Of a DNA stretch of 64,000 nt, positions 23,640 to 36,137 are shown piece by piece. The position numbers and the translations under genes are program-made. Origin of the DNA: Augochlora pura (Eukaryota; Arthropoda; Insecta; Hymenoptera; Halictidae); contig NC_135773.1 of assembly GCF_028453695.1 (NCBI RefSeq), forward strand, positions 9,424,001-9,488,000, in the 5' to 3' direction. The stretch's first letter is position 1. Each line of letters starts with the position of its first letter. The notes beneath the pieces were generated by a model. It was not told the origin of the DNA. It ran no database searches and saw nothing but the letters and a program-made list of their open reading frames with translations.

Positions 23640-25453
23640 TTAAATAATTGTTAACACAATGTATCAACGATATAGCAGAAAGAGTGGAAACATCCCTCAA
23701 CTGCACCTTGTACTCGTAACTTTAATGGCAGCTATGCGGCTGATAAGTTTGTATAACAGAGTTTCTATTCTATACGAACGATATTAAGCTCTCGTTCGGC
23801 TTCGACAATGCAGTGTATATAATGCTGTTGATAATTCTTGATAAGATATCGACGATTAATCGATAACCTGTTGTGCGGATACGTACCTGTCGCGTTAAAC
23901 GACAACGTTCTCGTGTATTTTATTTGCAGAGTGTCAATACAATAATTATTTAAACGAGATTATCTAAAAAATAATTGCACAAGACTTGCAGTTAGCTATT
24001 TCTGTTTCACACTTTCGTCTATAATCATACATCATGAATAAATTTTCGGCGCGATTTTAGGGAAACAAAATAAAATAACTAAAATAAATCAAACTAAACA
24101 AATATAAAGAGAAATGAGGAATGAATGAAGAATAAAAAATAAATAAAATATTCGTGGACAACGTTATCGCCGACGAAGTATTCAGTTCCGAATTCTCGTT
24201 GCGTGATGGCCACCGTGTAACGTCGAATGTCGTAACGCGTGACGGATTCCTGTTTCTAGTTTGATTACTTGAACGTCCGACACTGACAGTTAATTATGGA
24301 TGAAAAATTGTTGCCGGCCGGGCCGCGACCCTCCGACTACGCCGCGCTTGTTATGCAGCTTCCATTTTGGTCCCCTTTATATGGTCACTATTGATAATCT
24401 CCGCGTGAGATCCGGGATTACGTTTCACGGCCGTGTCTCCTTGGTCCCCCGTTGCTTCGCATATTTCAGCGGACGTCCCGAGGTGTCGAGTGCCGTTTTA
24501 AAGTCGGTATCTTTTGCTCGGAGTTACGAAGATCAAGTGACCCGCGTTAATATTCGGACACCTTCTAAAACGGAACGACTTTTTTTATATCGGAGATATT
24601 GTATTGTATTTTTTGAGATATTAGAAAGACTAGTCTACTCGGCATAATTGTTGTTTAAAATTGCAATTGTTTGGTGTGGAAAAGAGAACAAGAAACTCGC
24701 GCAATTTTTCACCTTTTTGTCATCTTTGTTGCAAAATAAACATTGCCTGCGTTAATTGCAACATAAAGAAGCTGCTTATACGTTTCTTTTATTCTTTTAA
24801 TTACTTTATTCACTTGAAAATAATACAATAGAATTTAAAAAATTTTTTTAAGTTATTACCGTTTCATATCTGATTTACTCATTTTTCTCATAAACGCATA
24901 AACTCCGTGGTCTAGTAATAACACTAAGAAAACTAATAGCCGACAGAAGACACAAAGATAACCATAATTACAGTCCTAACATGTCAGTGCCATTGAATCC
25001 TCGGTTTCGTAACCGAGCACGCAGCCTTCGAATGTGAACAATCGTTTAAAAATAATCTCGACGATCCGAACCATATTTGTCCGGCCGCCATAAAATGTAC
25101 GCGATAGTATGCTCGTTAGTATCGTGTCGCGCGATGTTTTCCCTCTCTTTAATTCCACTTTGAGCTCATTAATCCTATCGTTCTCGATTTGCACACGGAG
25201 CTCCGGTATTGATTACGCGGCGGGCTTGTTATTGCCGTTTCAACTTTAATTGAACGAGACCGTGAAATATATTCGATTAATAGCTCGACTCCCGATACTA
25301 TCGATTTCCGTCGTCGTCGCGAAGAAGCCGCCGCATACCCCAAGAAGTTACCGCTCGATTCAAGGACCATGTACCCAAGGGTGGCATTATAATAACATTA
25401 ATATTCGGTATGAACCTCCGTCAAACACTTTCAATACCTGATAACTTTTTTAA

Positions 25454-25795
25454 CCCTTTCCACTCCGAATTTCATTTCAATTTCGTTACCAGCAGCTCCC
25501 AACGCTTTTAAGTATTTTATTTGTTATTTATTTTAACTAAAAAATAAGGCAATTTAAATAAATAAAGGATGTTCACTTAAACACCGGTTTTATTTACACT
25601 ATTGTCATATTTTGAAATTTTCAAGTGTATGATATCTTTTGGAACAATTTCCAGGATGCAATTCTAGTTTTCTTTCGCAAGTTTCACAAAAATATATTTA
25701 TTTGGACATGAAATAATGTCGAGTGCGGATTCGACGATGGAGCTCCCGAGATAAAAACTAATGTCGAGTCACGTTCGACATAACAGTGAAAAGGG
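25454..25795 (+). mobile_element. TTAA MITE family 2-like, copy at 25.5 kb
   Basis: This is a 342-bp element flanked by TTAA (25450-25453, 25796-25799) with ends CCCTTTCCACTCCGAA and AGTGAAAAGGG. Near the right end, ATGTCGAGTCACGTTCGACAT forms a stem-loop. The interior is AT-rich with no ORF. It shares only the terminal motif with the 4.8 kb copy. Confidence 0.75.
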
Positions 25796-26754
25796 TTAAA
25801 GCTGATCTAGATGATTGAAGTTTTGTTCTTAGATGCTAAAGGGACTAGTTTACTTTGCAATGGCCGGAAAACATTTTTGCAATTTTTAATTAAAAACTAA
25901 TTCAATTATATCGTAATTCAAATGCAAATAATGACTTTTATATCCAATCGATTATCAGTTAATAAGCTCGTTACGATGATATTTCTAATAACTGACCTTT
26001 GTGGAAAAAGACCGACCTCTGCGCGACGCGCGCGCGTCGTAATCGCAGAAGGCGAAAGCGAGTAGAAGCGGTCGGACAATGTTTTTCCGAATAATGCGGT
26101 AATTTCCATGCTCTCTTGAACTTTCGCCGTTAATTCGCGGCCGTAATGAAAGCACCGCTCCTTTGGTGGTCGGCGCGGCGCGCGTGGCACGAAACCAAAT
26201 ACGCGCGTATGATATTCTACACCCCCGCCTCATAACGACCATCCCTCATTTGAATCCCTACGCGAACGTCACATCAAAGATATCCGAGCGGGGGCCGGGT
26301 CCTCCCCGCGCGCGACGGGGGTAATACCCACTGACCATAAGTCACTTATGCAAATCCGCGAGATGGAAACACGCGTCGCTTCGCGCGGCGTTGCCCGGCG
26401 TCTACGGCCGAACAAATTCAATTTAATATTCAACGTTTCCTTCGGGCCGACGACCGTCGTTACTCGCCGCGGCGACCGTCGTCGTCACCTCCTAGCCGTT
26501 CGCCGTCGAAATTTTCCGACGCTGCCGGAGACCACGTGTTACAGTGGAACAGCGCCACCGTAATAGCCATTGCGAATTTAACGCGTTTCCGAGTACAGCA
26601 AGTGTCCACAGGCAGCAATGAAATTCCCTGAAATGTCGTTTGCTCGTCCAATGATGGAAATTTTGACACTGAATTTACGGAGACCTTTTTTTCTATTATT
26701 AAATGCTTCGCCGTTTTTTGAAATTTATTAAGTACGCTGATCGTCACAGCACGA

Positions 26755-26779
26755 AAGGAGCGATAGTGCAAGGGGTTAA
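26755..26779 (+). mobile_element. Single end of a TTAA MITE (family 3-like)
   Basis: The sequence GCGATAGTGCAAGGGGTTAA matches the right end of the 63.1 kb element. The left end was not found with confidence; a TTAACGCG at about 26577 is a possible decayed partner. Confidence 0.4.
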
Positions 26780-27614
26780 TTAGACTGCGGATTTTATACA
26801 TTTGCAGAAAAAAATAAAAAACGATGCAGTGCAAGTAGTAACTTATTTTACAGTTATAAAAATTATTATATAAAGGCACTCACTTGGGCATCGATTGAAT
26901 AAATTAAATTATTAGAACAGCTACCGTATAATAAAAATTCTATGAATTGAAACAAATTGGATATTAATAGTTCCAAAAGGCAATGCACACAGTTTATTTT
27001 ATTATTGGGTAGCTTTAGTGTTACCCTACTGTTATCGAAATCTGTAGCATCGAAACTTTTTATCGCCGATCGACAGTTTTCATCCCTTGTTTGACAGCGT
27101 CGCGTGTCATCCATCGCTACACAGAATCATCGTGATGTATCGTCGATCCACGGACAGTGAGAAACGGACGCATTTATAACGCGACAGATATTTCAGCGGC
27201 GTTATCTAAATCGCTCGGTCGCCGTCGAATCGGAGCTTCTTATTCGAACGGTGAGGCGCACGCTATCCCGCGATAATTCGCCGCGTCTTATTTTCACCGA
27301 GTCATTGCCACGAGTTTTAATGGGACAACGAAAGGAATGCGGGTATCGAAGGGGGCCTCTTCTTCTACAAAACACCTTAATGAGATGCTTCTCCCTTCTT
27401 GCTATTGAATTCGGCACGAAACGTCAATGCTGGAACAGAAAAGGAGACGAGGATGACGAAATGTTTCTGCGATCGCGGCTCGATACCGGTGGCCGGCAAT
27501 TTATGGTCGTTCAAAGTCTCTTTCATTTCCAAGCAATGGCTGGCGCAGAGTTTAACATTTTTCGCGCGAGCGAATTGCCGGTATTTGATGAAGGGATAAG
27601 AACTTTGCAATTAA

Positions 27615-27858
27615 CCCCTTACCGTGCTTTAACGAGTCAGACTCGTGACGGAGATTTATAATAATAAGCAGTTATTTGCGAATATTCATCCGTTTCATTA
27701 AGTAGAAATCAAATTTTATTTTCTCATCACCAATATTTAAACATTCGAGAAGATGTAGGGACACAATAAATATAAAATTTCTTGTTTCTCTAAGAAATTA
27801 GTGCGATCGAAAAAAATTCTGATCATAGCAACTGTAAAGAAAATGGTACGGCAAGGGG
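27615..27858 (+). mobile_element. TTAA MITE family 3, intact copy
   Basis: This is a 244-bp element flanked by TTAA (27611-27614, 27859-27862) with ends CCCCTTACCGTGC and GGTACGGCAAGGGG. The odd-spaced palindrome CGAGTCAGACTCG follows the left end. It serves as the uninterrupted reference for the nested copy at 32.1 kb. Confidence 0.88.
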
Positions 27859-29016
27859 TTAATTTAACTCAGTTAAATTAATAGAAAATAATATGTATTA
27901 TTCGATAATTGCGATTGATAATTTCACCGAGGAATTAAGAAATTCTGTATAAATAATGAGCAGAACTTTAAACCATTTCACATTTTTACAGAAAAATTTT
28001 AATAAATGCGTGCGAATCCATGCTCTATTTATTTCCAAATACAAATATATGTTCAGAGTTGTGCAAGATAGGAAATAGAGAGTATAATTTTATCTAGGTA
28101 ACAATTTATCCACGTATTTATTAATACAGGAATTCATACGGAAAGTAAACGATCGAAGTAAAAATGGTAGAATACAAAGTGTTCCTTTTTCATGGTTCAC
28201 GCGATCATAAGTATATTTTTATAAAAAATATCAAAACTATTATAATCAGTTGTCTCGAATAATAATTCTTTATGAAATAGAATAATTTACTATATATTTA
28301 CTATAATGAAAAGGAAGATATTACACGAAAGAGTTAATCTTTTGAGAACGAACTGACAGCACATTCATTTTCAAAGATCGCGTTCGAATACACCCGTACT
28401 GTTCCCGTTTTTCGCCGTTCGTGCACGATCAATGTATTCGGCAACAGCGAATAAGTTCATCTCCGCTGCACTCGCGAGCACGGGGGGGCGTCTGTGTGCA
28501 GCGCACCGTAGATACCATCGAACGTGACCGTCTCAGTAGACCGCGCGGATGCTAGATTAAGCTCGATTCTGCCCGGTAAGCACATTAGATAAATCGCCAT
28601 TGAAATAATGAAATCTCCCGTGAACCAGATACACTACGACTCGACTTATTTTCCGTCGGACGGCCGCCGTGCAGGAGATCGCGTTATGATCGCGGCGAGA
28701 GAGGCGAAACAAGTGTCATTCGTTGACACACGCAATCTCGGTCGTTCGGAATCGTTTATTCGAATGAATCGCGCGCGGGGGGGAGGGGGTGCCGTTCGCC
28801 CCAGTCACTCCTTCGTGATCGATACAGGTGATATAGGACCATTGTAGGAGCTTAATCCGCCAACTAGCTTCGTGATTGATTCGTACGTATTCTCTGGTTC
28901 TCCTTACCGGAGCGTAATCGATCTCTCGCCCGTCTCCCCGTGCTCGCCCCTGCCGAGTTTTATTGTAAAGAAGTAATCAGTTATCGCGCTAGCTACCGAT
29001 TCTCCTCCACGTCGCG

Positions 29017-29018
<2 letters not shown>

Positions 29019-29059
<41 letters not shown>

Positions 29060-29090
29060 GCTCTCTTTCTCTCTCTTTCTCTCTCTTTCT
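29019..29090. repeat. Compound (CT)n(CA)n(CTTT-CT)n microsatellite
   Basis: CT repeats run into CACACA at 29047-29059 and then impure CTCTCTTT repeats. Confidence 0.95.
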
Positions 29091-30986
29091 TTGTGTCGTT
29101 CGATCACGGAAATCGAGGTTTCAGTGTCGCAGAGAATTCACACGCCAACACAAGCGACCGTTTCCATGTACGATTCACTCAAAATGTGCCACCTGATTCA
29201 CCTTTTAGATCAATTCAATTAATTTCTATTTCTGTGCTAGAATTTTATGCAAAAATTTTGTATAAAAATATTTACTGATTAAATGATGGAAGTAATCTCT
29301 TTTTTCAAATGCCATCCCTTAGTTTTTTCTTCTCAAAGCTGTATTTTTATTTTTCCATGCTGTATTTTTATTGAAGAATTTTAGATGGAAAATAAATTTA
29401 GTTCAACTTAAATTGTTTTAATGGTGGAATTGTAACGACTTTTGCTTAATAATTTAAATCTTGTATTGCTCTGTCCTAAACCATCTTGGAAACAGCATGT
29501 TTTAACATGCATTTCGTGAGAGACGTATGTATCTTGAATGAGACTCGATATTGACGAGATGAGATTAATGCAGATAAACGATGATAATAGCTAGGAGGTA
29601 CATTCTGTAACTCATATTTGAACAGAAGCAGCGAATTAACTATTTTTGAAAAGGAAGGAAAAGCAGTAAACCGCGCAGTCCGTAAAAATCGCTCACAGTT
29701 ACGCGAACCTGGAAGAACCGTGGAAGGTAGTTCAAGTAATCTCGGTATTTGCGCGGAGCACGCTCCGGGACGCATAATTACGGTAATACCCGACAATGGC
29801 GAGGGTTTTCGCCGTGATCTTTGGCGCGGAGGCGCGGTCGCGTCTCGTTCATAGTCGAAACAATTCCCCCGTCGATGGAAAAGGTTTTCCGGTGCGCGAG
29901 CATGTGGGCGCCGGAGGGTGCGCGGGTCCCGCAATATGTCGCATAATTCGACCATTCCTCATACCACCGCTCCGCGCGGGAACGCTTCGAAAGGAACAAA
30001 CTTTCGAAACATGTGTACGCATGCATGCACGCTTTGCCGTTTCATAAATACGCGAAGCGGGCGCGGCGGCGGCGGCCCCGTCGCCGCTTTTCGCCTTCGC
30101 TTTTTCGCCTTGGTCGTCGCTGTCGTTCGCTTTCAAAGACAAAAGTCGCGGGTACGCGGAACCGATCCAGGAAATATCAGGATTGTATAGGATTTTATTC
30201 CACCGGCCGGAGGGGGATTGTCGCGAACGAAGGAACACACCGCGCGACCGTGTGTGTCCCTCCTGCTTTGTGACTTATCGACAGAAATATCCGTCGAGTC
30301 CCCCTATCCGCCGGTGTTTCCGCATCGAGTAGAAATTTTAATGTATCGTAAGTCCGGATTTGTTCGGCGAAGCTAGTCATTTACTCCGGGTGCTCCCCCA
30401 TGGCTCTCGTCCCGGAGTTTTCCAACGGATTTCTTTAAACCTTCTCGACGCGTCGCGCACGATCGCTGGCCGATATCACTTCGGGATGCGACGGCTCTGC
30501 GAGATATCGGAACGATACTGCGATTCGTTGCAGAATAGGGGAGAGGTGATGTTTGAAACGGTATTAAAAACAATCTGATGACCGGTCTACTTCCGCTTGG
30601 CGACTTTGCAAAGGTACCATTCGTTAAGAATTGTTTGGAATAACACATTATGTGCGAGGAAGGTATTAATTCTTTTTAGGGTGCTTTCTTAAGTTTAAGG
30701 CTATTAAATGCTGTTTCAATTTTCGTTCGTTTCTCTGTGCAAAATAAAAGTTGTCTGAATCAACTGTCAGCAAAAGTTTCAGGCGAATATAATCCTTAGA
30801 TTACGCATGTCCTTAGACTGTTCTAATATCTTCACTAATTGATATTTAACCTGGCCAGAAAGGAAAGCAAAGGTGAGTGGCGAAGTCGGTAAGAAGGGAA
30901 ATTATGAAAAATGTATCGCTATGATAAACTTTGGCCTTCTAGTTTCAGTTTCTTCGTAACCAAGTCCCTTCGATTTCGTAGGAATG

Positions 30987-31059
30987 TTTGGGATTGATTT
31001 CGGATATTTGGGGTTAATCTCGGCACTTTGTGGTTGATTTCGGTACTTTGGGGGTTGAC
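30987..31059. repeat. 20-bp tandem repeat (3.6 copies)
   Basis: The unit TTTGGGGTTGATTTCGGTAC begins at 30987, 31007, 31027 and 31047 with small changes. Confidence 0.88.
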
Positions 31060-32069
31060 TAAGGAATCTCCTCCCAAAATCTGAATTCCCGAATCGTGCG
31101 TCTTCGGCTTTCCGCGAGGTCTCAGGCAAGGGCTAATAAATTTGTGTAATCAAGAGAGAGAGACTCTTCTCTGCCAGATGACAATAAGGCGAAGCCTTTG
31201 TGCGACGAGCCAACAGAACTCCGTGACACAGGTCCGCCGCCGCCGTCGCGGTCGGTGCGAACAATGTTTCCTCTCGAGAACGTCGCGAATGACAAGAGGC
31301 CGGCGCGGCGTTCATCTTCGCGGCGATACACACGGGGTCAACAGTTTTCGTCCCGTCCAAATTACCGCGGCTCGACCTGGAAAGACGGAAACTTTCCCGG
31401 AGAATTACTGCCTTTCCACGGTTCCTTTCTCCGCTTTCTATGCGCCGTGGTTCAGAAGCACTCGACACGCTTTTTCAACGGCAATTTCACCTTGCCAGAA
31501 TAGAGAAGGCTTTTGTATTCGGCTGCATGATAATGTTGTCTGCGGCGCGCGGGACCCGTCGTCGCTCGGCGTGTACACGCTCGGGGATCCGTACGTGGCC
31601 GAAGCAAGTGTTCGACGCCGGGAGGCCTCGCGAACATTCGACGACGTCGCGACCGCGAACGCGGTAGGCGACGCGTTCGGCACATCCGCGCGAATAATTT
31701 TCCATACATCCCGTCGCGGTTTTCCCGCGTTCGCCCGAAACGCGGCGACTCCGAGAGGTGCACGCGAAACGCTTCGCGGCGGTAAACTTTCGTTCGGCGA
31801 CGTTCTTTCGCTTCCTTACTTTCGCTTTCCTTCGATCAATTCTTCACGGAACGTTTCTCGCTTTTCGTACGATCCGATGTTTCTCCCGAGTTTCGTAGAC
31901 TGTGGAAACTTTCTAGGAAGACCGGCGAATCTTTCTGGTGACTCGGTCTATCATGGATTTGAAGATTGAGGCTTCCTTTTTACAACGACGTGTTCAACTT
32001 GGCATGCGATCTTTTTGAAGTTGTTTTAATGGGTTTTCAATGCGAAGTTTAGTTCACAGGGTTACTTAA

Positions 32070-32555
32070 CCCCTTGCCATACTTTAACGAGTCAGACTCG
32101 TGACGGCGATATTTATTAACAAGCTGTTATTTATGAATATTTACCTGTCCTTTAACCTTTTAGATACGGCAGGATTTTGCGCAAATAAAGTTTGTCGTAA
32201 CTAAATTACGATTTTCTCTTAATATATATTTTTTCCGGATATCTATATATAGTACTAATAACATATATTCTTTTCTTAATATATTGTATATACACACATT
32301 CACTTTAATTGTTTGCTTTAATAAATAATAAAACAATTGAGTAAAGCACGAGCCAATCGCGAAAGCCACTATAGTGGCGCGTAGTATCTAAAAGGTTAAG
32401 CAAGATTCAAATTTTATGCTCTTGTCACCGATATTTGAACATTCGAGCAGGTGTAGGCACACAATAAATGTAAAATTCCTTTTTCTTCTAAGAAATTGGT
32501 GCGATCGGAAAAATTCGAATCATAGTAGCTGTAAAGAAAATGGTACGGCAAGGGG
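32070..32555 (+). mobile_element. TTAA MITE family 3, copy interrupted by a family 1 MITE
   Basis: Its left end is CCCCTTGCCATAC after TTAA (32066-32069), and the right end is GGTACGGCAAGGGG followed by TTGA (32556-32559), a one-base variant of the expected TTAA. The CGAGTCAGACTCG palindrome is kept. The 240-bp family 1 copy C plus one TTAA sits in the middle, so the original element was about 242 bp. Confidence 0.9.
32156..32395 (+). mobile_element. TTAA MITE family 1, copy C (nested)
   Basis: This is a 240-bp element with TTAA at 32152-32155 and 32396-32399. It interrupts a family 3 element: removing it with one TTAA rejoins sequence that aligns with the uninterrupted family 3 copy at 27615-27858 (site ...TTTCATTAAGTAG... 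there, ...CCTTTAAGCAAG... here). Confidence 0.93.
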
Positions 32556-32559
32556 TTGA

Positions 32560-33983
32560 GAATGAACTCTTTTACTATAAAATTTGTGTATACAAATCTA
32601 AATATTATAGTATACAAAATTTGCACGACAGAATCGGATCATGTACAAAAACAAATTCAATACTTTCTTTTATTGAAACGTAACGTTTTCATTGGTTAAA
32701 GGTAACTCGTTTATAAAAAGTACTAGGGTAGATGTCTTAATTGATTTCAGTGTTCCTGCAATTGCCACTTTAATTATTTCCTCAATAGTGAGATATTGCG
32801 TGGAAAAGAAATTTTAATCTCAACTGTGGATATCATTTTAGATAATAATAGAGAAACAGTGCATACCTACATTGTTAAGTTAACATTAAAAGTTAAATTA
32901 AATGGCAATGAATGAATTGTTAAGAGTTACTTTAATGACACGAACAACTAAAATTAATTGACTGTCTGCCAAGGAGATTCGAAAGATTAATGAAACGTTT
33001 CCACATAATTGGTCACAGTCGGAGGTCCGCGTTTCCTTTTTCCCTTTCTTGTTCGAATATTCGGGCGACGAGCCTCTATGGAGGAACGACCGAACGCAGA
33101 AGGCGGGTCCACGTGAAACGCGGGATCGCATGAGAAATTGCAATTCGCGGCAATTAACTTCGGCTACCTAGTGGAACGACAAACCTATCCAATCTCGCGC
33201 GCGGTGACATTTTCTGATTCGAGGTTCGGCAGTTCGCGTGTAACGAGACGCGCTGGAACAACTGCATTTCCGATTCAATGGAAATATCTTTGCCCTCCGA
33301 GGTAATTGCCCTATGGCCTCCGTTTACATGCTTTGTGCCTCCCTCCCTTCTGTAACCGTTTCAATTGTACCATTGAATGTCCGAAATTTCGTTTAATTCC
33401 GTGAATTGAAGTCCATGTAAATCGTTACAGCAGCCAGCCATTAATAACGCATTCAATTTCGAAGCTATTTGCATTAGAATTTAGCTCGGCGTCCTAGAAC
33501 TTATAATTTTACAAAAATGATGGGTTTGCGCGATTGTCGTTAATCTTAGAATGCTGAGTTTTTAAAGATCAATTAGGTGGTTTGATATTTTTGCATAATA
33601 ATATGCGATTCGCGTCTTCTTTTAAATTTCTTAAAAAGATCTACGAGAATCTAAATTCCTATAAAAATCTATTATACTCAAAAGTTTGTGGGAAATCTTC
33701 ACCACCTATTAACTGACGTTCCCAGTTAAATATACAGCAGATCAGCGCTCCAGAAATACTTGAATTCTCCGAAGGAATTGCCAGCGCTAAAATCTTCGAA
33801 AAATTTCTTTCACATCTGCGTGCGAGAAGAATAAACCACGAGCAACCCCTGCGCCGTTTTCCCGCGCGAATTCGAACGGAGGTTCGCAGCGTATCCGCGG
33901 CGAGTCGCGCGCCGTTCCGGGGGCGCGAAGTTGAGCAATCGATTGCGATATATCGCAAGAGCCCCGGCGGCGAGGGGTTGCAC
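32560..33983. other. Noncoding upstream of the candidate promoter
   Basis: AT-rich to about 33.7 kb, then rising CpG content into the promoter-like stretch. Nothing else recognised. Confidence 0.5.
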
Positions 33984-34234
33984 GCGTGCGCAGAGCCGGC
34001 TGCGCCGCGATTGGCCGGCGATGATGTCATGCAGTCACCCCTAAGTCTCTGATATCATCTGCGGGCTTTTCTGCAGTCCACACCGATCACTCGAGCGGCG
34101 TAGCCGCGTCTTCGGAGATTTTACACCTGTGCCCATCCGAGATCGTCCAGACTGCGTGCGTCGTGGGGCCGGCGCCAGCCAGCCTTGTGCCACCATACAG
34201 CTTCCGTCTTCCGGTCCCGTCCTCCCCGCGAAAG
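33984..34234 (+). promoter_or_regulatory. Candidate promoter and noncoding first exon ending at a strong splice donor
   Basis: A CpG-rich stretch holds, in order, an NRF1-like GTGCGCAG (about 33986), an inverted CCAAT box GATTGGCC (34009-34016), a CRE-like TGATGTCA (34022-34029) and an initiator-like GCAGTC (34031). About 200 bp downstream is a perfect donor, AAAG then GTGAGT (34235). A GA-rich tract follows at 34289-34409. The spacing suits a TSS near 34032 and a 5' UTR exon of about 200 nt. No coding continuation was found in the window, so this is inference. Confidence 0.33.
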
Positions 34235-34288
34235 GTGAGTCCATTGCTGAAGATCAACCGCCGTGTTCCAGCACGGGAGACAGGCGGC

Positions 34289-34409
34289 GAGAAAGGGAAA
34301 GAGCGAGCGAGCGAGCGCGAGAGACTGCGATAGTGTGCGAGAGAATCCGTGGGAGAGAGAGAGAATCCGAGCGCGAGAGAGAGAGTGAGAGAGAGAGAGA
34401 GAGAGAGAG
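34289..34409. repeat. GA-rich tract downstream of the candidate promoter
   Basis: GAGCGAGC repeats pass into pure (GA)n. It begins about 55 bp past the strong donor at 34235. Confidence 0.9.
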
Positions 34410-35799
34410 CCTAACGACCCCGCGACGTTACGCCAGCCCACGTACACACGCGTCCCTCTGCTGCGTCAGTCTGTGCGAGTGTAAACATACGTTACTCGTT
34501 CCTCCGCACCTGGCGAACCGTCATCCGCGACGACCGCGTGATTAGCTACTTTTTCCACGGTGTAGTTCGGCCCTGAAGTCTCGCGATCCAAAATCTTCGT
34601 ATTTTGGTGGCTTTCAAAGCCTCCTGTAAGATTATCCCTCTGCTTGCTGCCTGACCGAGTGTTATGTCGCGTTTTCGCGACACGTTTCGGTGGTCAAGTG
34701 GTCCGGCAGGGATTCAGCGGATCCCGAAGAGCTTTCACAGAGAATGTACGACACTCTTGTTATGGTTGTCGGACTTCTCCCGCTGATCTCGCTAGTAGCA
34801 CTCCGGGAACACGTGGCCTAGCTTGCCGTCTGACTGTCTGCTGTTGGTGTCGATTCGTGACCCCGGTTACTTTCACGCTCGGAGCCAGTCGATTGTTGTT
34901 TCCGGTGGTATTACTGGATTTTCTGTGATTTGCCGAGGCTAGTCGGAGCTTCCAGGATTTGAATGGTTGTGAATGATTGTCAATCGGTTTATAGAACTCC
35001 GAACGTATACTTCTGCTGAAATTTGTTCGCAATTATTGAAACGATTTTTTTTTTTAATATTATAAACGTTTACTTTGATTGAGTTTTGGGAAGTTTGACT
35101 TCGTTGTGATACCGCTGTAACAACTTCTAGTAGAAATTTAGCAGAATTTCAATACCAGTTTAGTAAACGTTTTAGCATCTTGTAGTTTATTTCTATTTTC
35201 TTCATAGTTACACTGAATAGATATTATTCAATTCTAATAATCTCTTAGGAGGGAACGAAAATATATATAGTCACCCTGTACCTTCACTTTCTTGAATGCT
35301 TAATTACTGACGAAAAGAGGACAAGATTTTTATTCTAATTTGAAAGAACAGAATAATTTCCATACTTGACAGGTTATTGCTAGAAATCATCATCACTAGG
35401 TAGACTGGTCTCCGTCTGGTAAGTGGTTAATGTGAGATTTTGAGAGGCTCGACAAGTCGCAGTAATTAAATTTGGCAGAGATTTGGTAGAAACTTCTTGC
35501 ATCCTTTTAATTTATCTCCTCTGCGGATAAGCTCTGTCCCTTGTATACTGTCCTAACATTTTCGATAGCTTCTTAATCGTAAAATAGTGATCAGAAATTT
35601 TGCAGCTCATTTTGAAGACTGATAAGACGTCCGGCCGATATACTTCAATTGAAGGTTTAAAGTTACAGATATTTTATTCCACAAATCGCGAAAAGAACAT
35701 TGCAAGGGGTGAAAAATCTTTGTATACTTCATATAATTTCTAGTCTGTTCTGCAAATTATGGTTTATCCGATGAGTCGATGGTTTGTTGGATTGTTTTA

Positions 35800-35899
35800 N
35801 NNNNNNNNNNNNNNNNNNNNNNNNNNNNNNNNNNNNNNNNNNNNNNNNNNNNNNNNNNNNNNNNNNNNNNNNNNNNNNNNNNNNNNNNNNNNNNNNNNN
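35800..35899. other. Assembly gap (100 N)
   Basis: Exactly 100 N. The flanks (ATTGTTTTA and AAAAAATTAATTGC) are AT-rich and unremarkable. Confidence 0.99.
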
Positions 35900-36120
35900 A
35901 AAAAATTAATTGCTTGCTTTATTACGATAAATTTCAAAACATGGCTCCAAACATAAACCGACTCCACAATTTTCACAACAATATCGAACAAATATTCAAC
36001 AACGTCTGGCCAGTGTGGATCGTTCATATCTTATACAAACTACGAAGAATTCAAACGGGCGAGCAGCGCTCGGGTTGATGCGTTTGGGCACGTGTGACGT
36101 GCGCGAGCACTGCTCGTTCA

Positions 36121-36137
36121 AAAGCATTAAGTGGTTA
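36121..36137 (+). mobile_element. Single end of a family 5-like TTAA element
   Basis: AAGTGGTTAA next to a palindromic GCGAGCACTGCTCG resembles the right end of the 45.5 kb element. A similar AAGTGGTTAA lies at about 35425. The left ends were not found; for this one it may lie in or beyond the N gap at 35800-35899. Confidence 0.3.

Larger units (their letters stand above)
22068..27610. other. Noncoding, interspersed with MITEs
   Basis: CpG-rich islands at 22.3-22.95, 24.2-24.5 and 26.0-26.6 kb alternate with AT-rich DNA. Open frames up to 139 codons here overlap on both strands and have no domain support. Confidence 0.5.
27863..32065. other. Noncoding; CpG-rich island at 31.1-31.95 kb
   Basis: The island carries a 275-codon open frame (31142-31969, first in-frame codon TTG) rich in Arg and Ser with competing frames on the other strand; it is judged to be a composition artefact. 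Further CpG-rich DNA lies at 28.6, 29.8-30.5 kb. Confidence 0.5.

Noticed and set aside
31142..31969. 275-codon plus-strand open frame
   Set aside because: It starts at a TTG, is Arg/Ser-rich, sits in a CpG-rich island with several competing frames on both strands, and shows no domain or splice signal.
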